DNA of 64,000 bases from Progne subis subis. Taxonomy: Eukaryota; Chordata; Aves; Passeriformes; Hirundinidae. The position numbers and the translations under genes were made by a program. Below are positions 62,801 through 64,000 of the stretch, piece after piece. The stretch is from positions 9,836,707 to 9,900,706 of the forward strand of contig JAKJHU010000005.1 in the NCBI GenBank assembly GCA_022316685.1, written 5' to 3'. Within the stretch, counting starts at the first letter, position 1. The number at the start of each line of letters is the position of its first letter. The notes beneath the pieces are model-generated. The model was not told where the DNA came from and ran no database searches. It saw only the letters and a list, made by a program, of their open reading frames with translations.

Positions 62801-64000
62801 GGGTTTTGTTTTGATTTTATTAAAATGATTTGATCCATCATTGTAATTTTAGAGTTTAAAGAAGAATGCAAAACCTGGAAAAAAGGCAGAGGACTTAGGA
62901 TGCAATCACTTCCTGCCATTATCACATACTTTCGTTTGCATGCACCCTTTTCATTCTGAGACACTTTTTGTTTTGCTTTAATATTCTGCTCATTTATTTC
63001 TTTTCCCTTTCAACTTACTGGCACAGTAGTGAAGACTAAGAATATTTGCTCATACTGAGAAAAGAATTATGTTACTCACCATGTAGTATGTTCCAGTTGT
63101 AGCACAGAAACCACACTCCATGCATTGTTTGTAATGTTTTAATGATGACAGAACACTGGCCTTGAATAAGTCAGTTACATGAGCTCAGGCTTGATCATGC
63201 ATCATTATCAGTGGAAGCTATATCATGACATTCAGGAGAAGCCTCAAATTTTCACCTGAGACGCACGGATGGTGTTAAAATTGGACAAAAAATTTAGATG
63301 GTTAGTTGAATCAGGAAACTTTAGAGATTAATTCTAATAAAAGTAGCACAAGGTTTTTTAGGCATGCTAATTTATTAAAGAGGGATAGAAGAATGCTATC
63401 AAGTAAGTGGGAAAGAAGCCTTTAAGTGTTCCCACTATATTAAACATCTTAAAAAGATGACTTCTACATTAAGAGAATTTTGTTCCTAGAGTCTTAGGTA
63501 ACCATTTAAAATTTATACTAATGCTAAATTTTATCCATTTGCATACACCCACATTACACCCTCCTCACCACAGACCAGGAATTCCCAAGAGACAAATCAT
63601 TATACCTTGCAGTTGATAAGATTTTTAACCAGGTGTGCTGACCCTGAAAGAAACCTGTGTACTTCTTCCATGTGAATCCATCATAGCTGGTCAGTTCTTT
63701 CATAAGCAGCAGACTGTTGTCTTGCAGTGAATCTCTTACGAGGAATATAGACACACTTGGATATGTTTTCCCTGACAAAGTGAAAAATGTAAAATTTCCT
63801 CAGCTGCTATCAGAAATGTCTGAAATTTTAAAAATCCCTCTCTCCAATAATTTCTGGAAATACTCATGATATAATTTACTCTGATAAGAAGGATATATCT
63901 TATATTAAGATGCCAACAAACAACAAACAAACAAACATCAAAACCAAAATAAAAAAGCCTCTCAAACCCTGAATTGCTTAGGTTCAGAAAACATGGAGAG

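Larger units (their letters stand above)
47851..64000. other. AT-rich sequence upstream of the promoter, no gene recognised
   Basis: About 16 kb with short frames only. It includes A runs at 48404-48434 and 55039-55078, G runs at 51518-51536 and 56239-56256, a T-rich run at 57701-57732, and GC-richer blocks at 50680-50830 and 60540-60900 of unknown origin. Two stretches (53010-53290 and 62380-62800) look like regulatory elements. A possible minus-strand exon at 63609-63776 is discussed in the findings. No RNA gene or full mobile element is recognisable. Confidence 0.55.

Noticed and set aside
1..64000. CRISPR arrays, bacterial operons, phage or insertion sequences
   Set aside because: Composition, CpG depletion, CR1 elements and splice signals are those of a vertebrate nuclear genome. 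No spaced direct-repeat array or prokaryotic gene is present.

Overview
The window looks like nuclear DNA of a bird. Two 3'-anchored CR1 LINE fragments (577-1230 and 11740-11908) carry the typical avian CR1 tail. Other interspersed repeats are very sparse, there are no mammalian SINEs, and one sharp CpG island sits in AT-rich, mostly unique sequence. A passerine is possible from the LTR-like block at 1-576, but I cannot prove it. No complete protein-coding gene is visible. Nearly all open frames are short, fall in all six frames, and resemble no protein I recognise.

The one strong functional locus is the CpG island at about 44.6-47.85 kb. Inside it, on the minus strand, is a well-formed core promoter: a TATA box (46283-46295), a perfect initiator match 30 bases downstream (A at 46262), a 122-base leader exon without any ATG, and a CAG|GTGAGC splice donor (46141/46140). 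A full palindromic CRE (46591-46598) lies about 330 bases upstream of the predicted start. About 1.1-1.2 kb into the predicted first intron are two TTACATAA (D-box/PAR-bZIP type) sites and a 12-base-period tandem motif. Further bZIP-like sites and a G-quadruplex motif are nearby. The gene would be transcribed leftwards through most of the window (46 kb down to 1), which would then be mainly a very large first intron. I could not identify the gene.

Region by region: 1-1230 is repeat (LTR-like block, then CR1). 1231-44550 is AT-rich non-coding sequence holding a perfect 14-bp-arm hairpin (2201-2232), a small GC-rich patch (10480-11030), the second CR1, a GGAT microsatellite (18128-18179), short minisatellites and homopolymers. 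It also holds one speculative minus-strand exon (24781-25001) that would encode a signal peptide and lies in the right orientation to follow the leader exon. 44600-47850 is the CpG island. 47851-64000, upstream of the promoter, has no recognisable gene but includes AT-rich stretches with homeodomain-type motifs and retained CpGs that look like candidate conserved non-coding elements.

The functional story is therefore regulatory: a cAMP/bZIP-responsive-looking TATA promoter at the edge of a long, gene-poor interval. Assigning the gene needs a genome alignment or transcript data.
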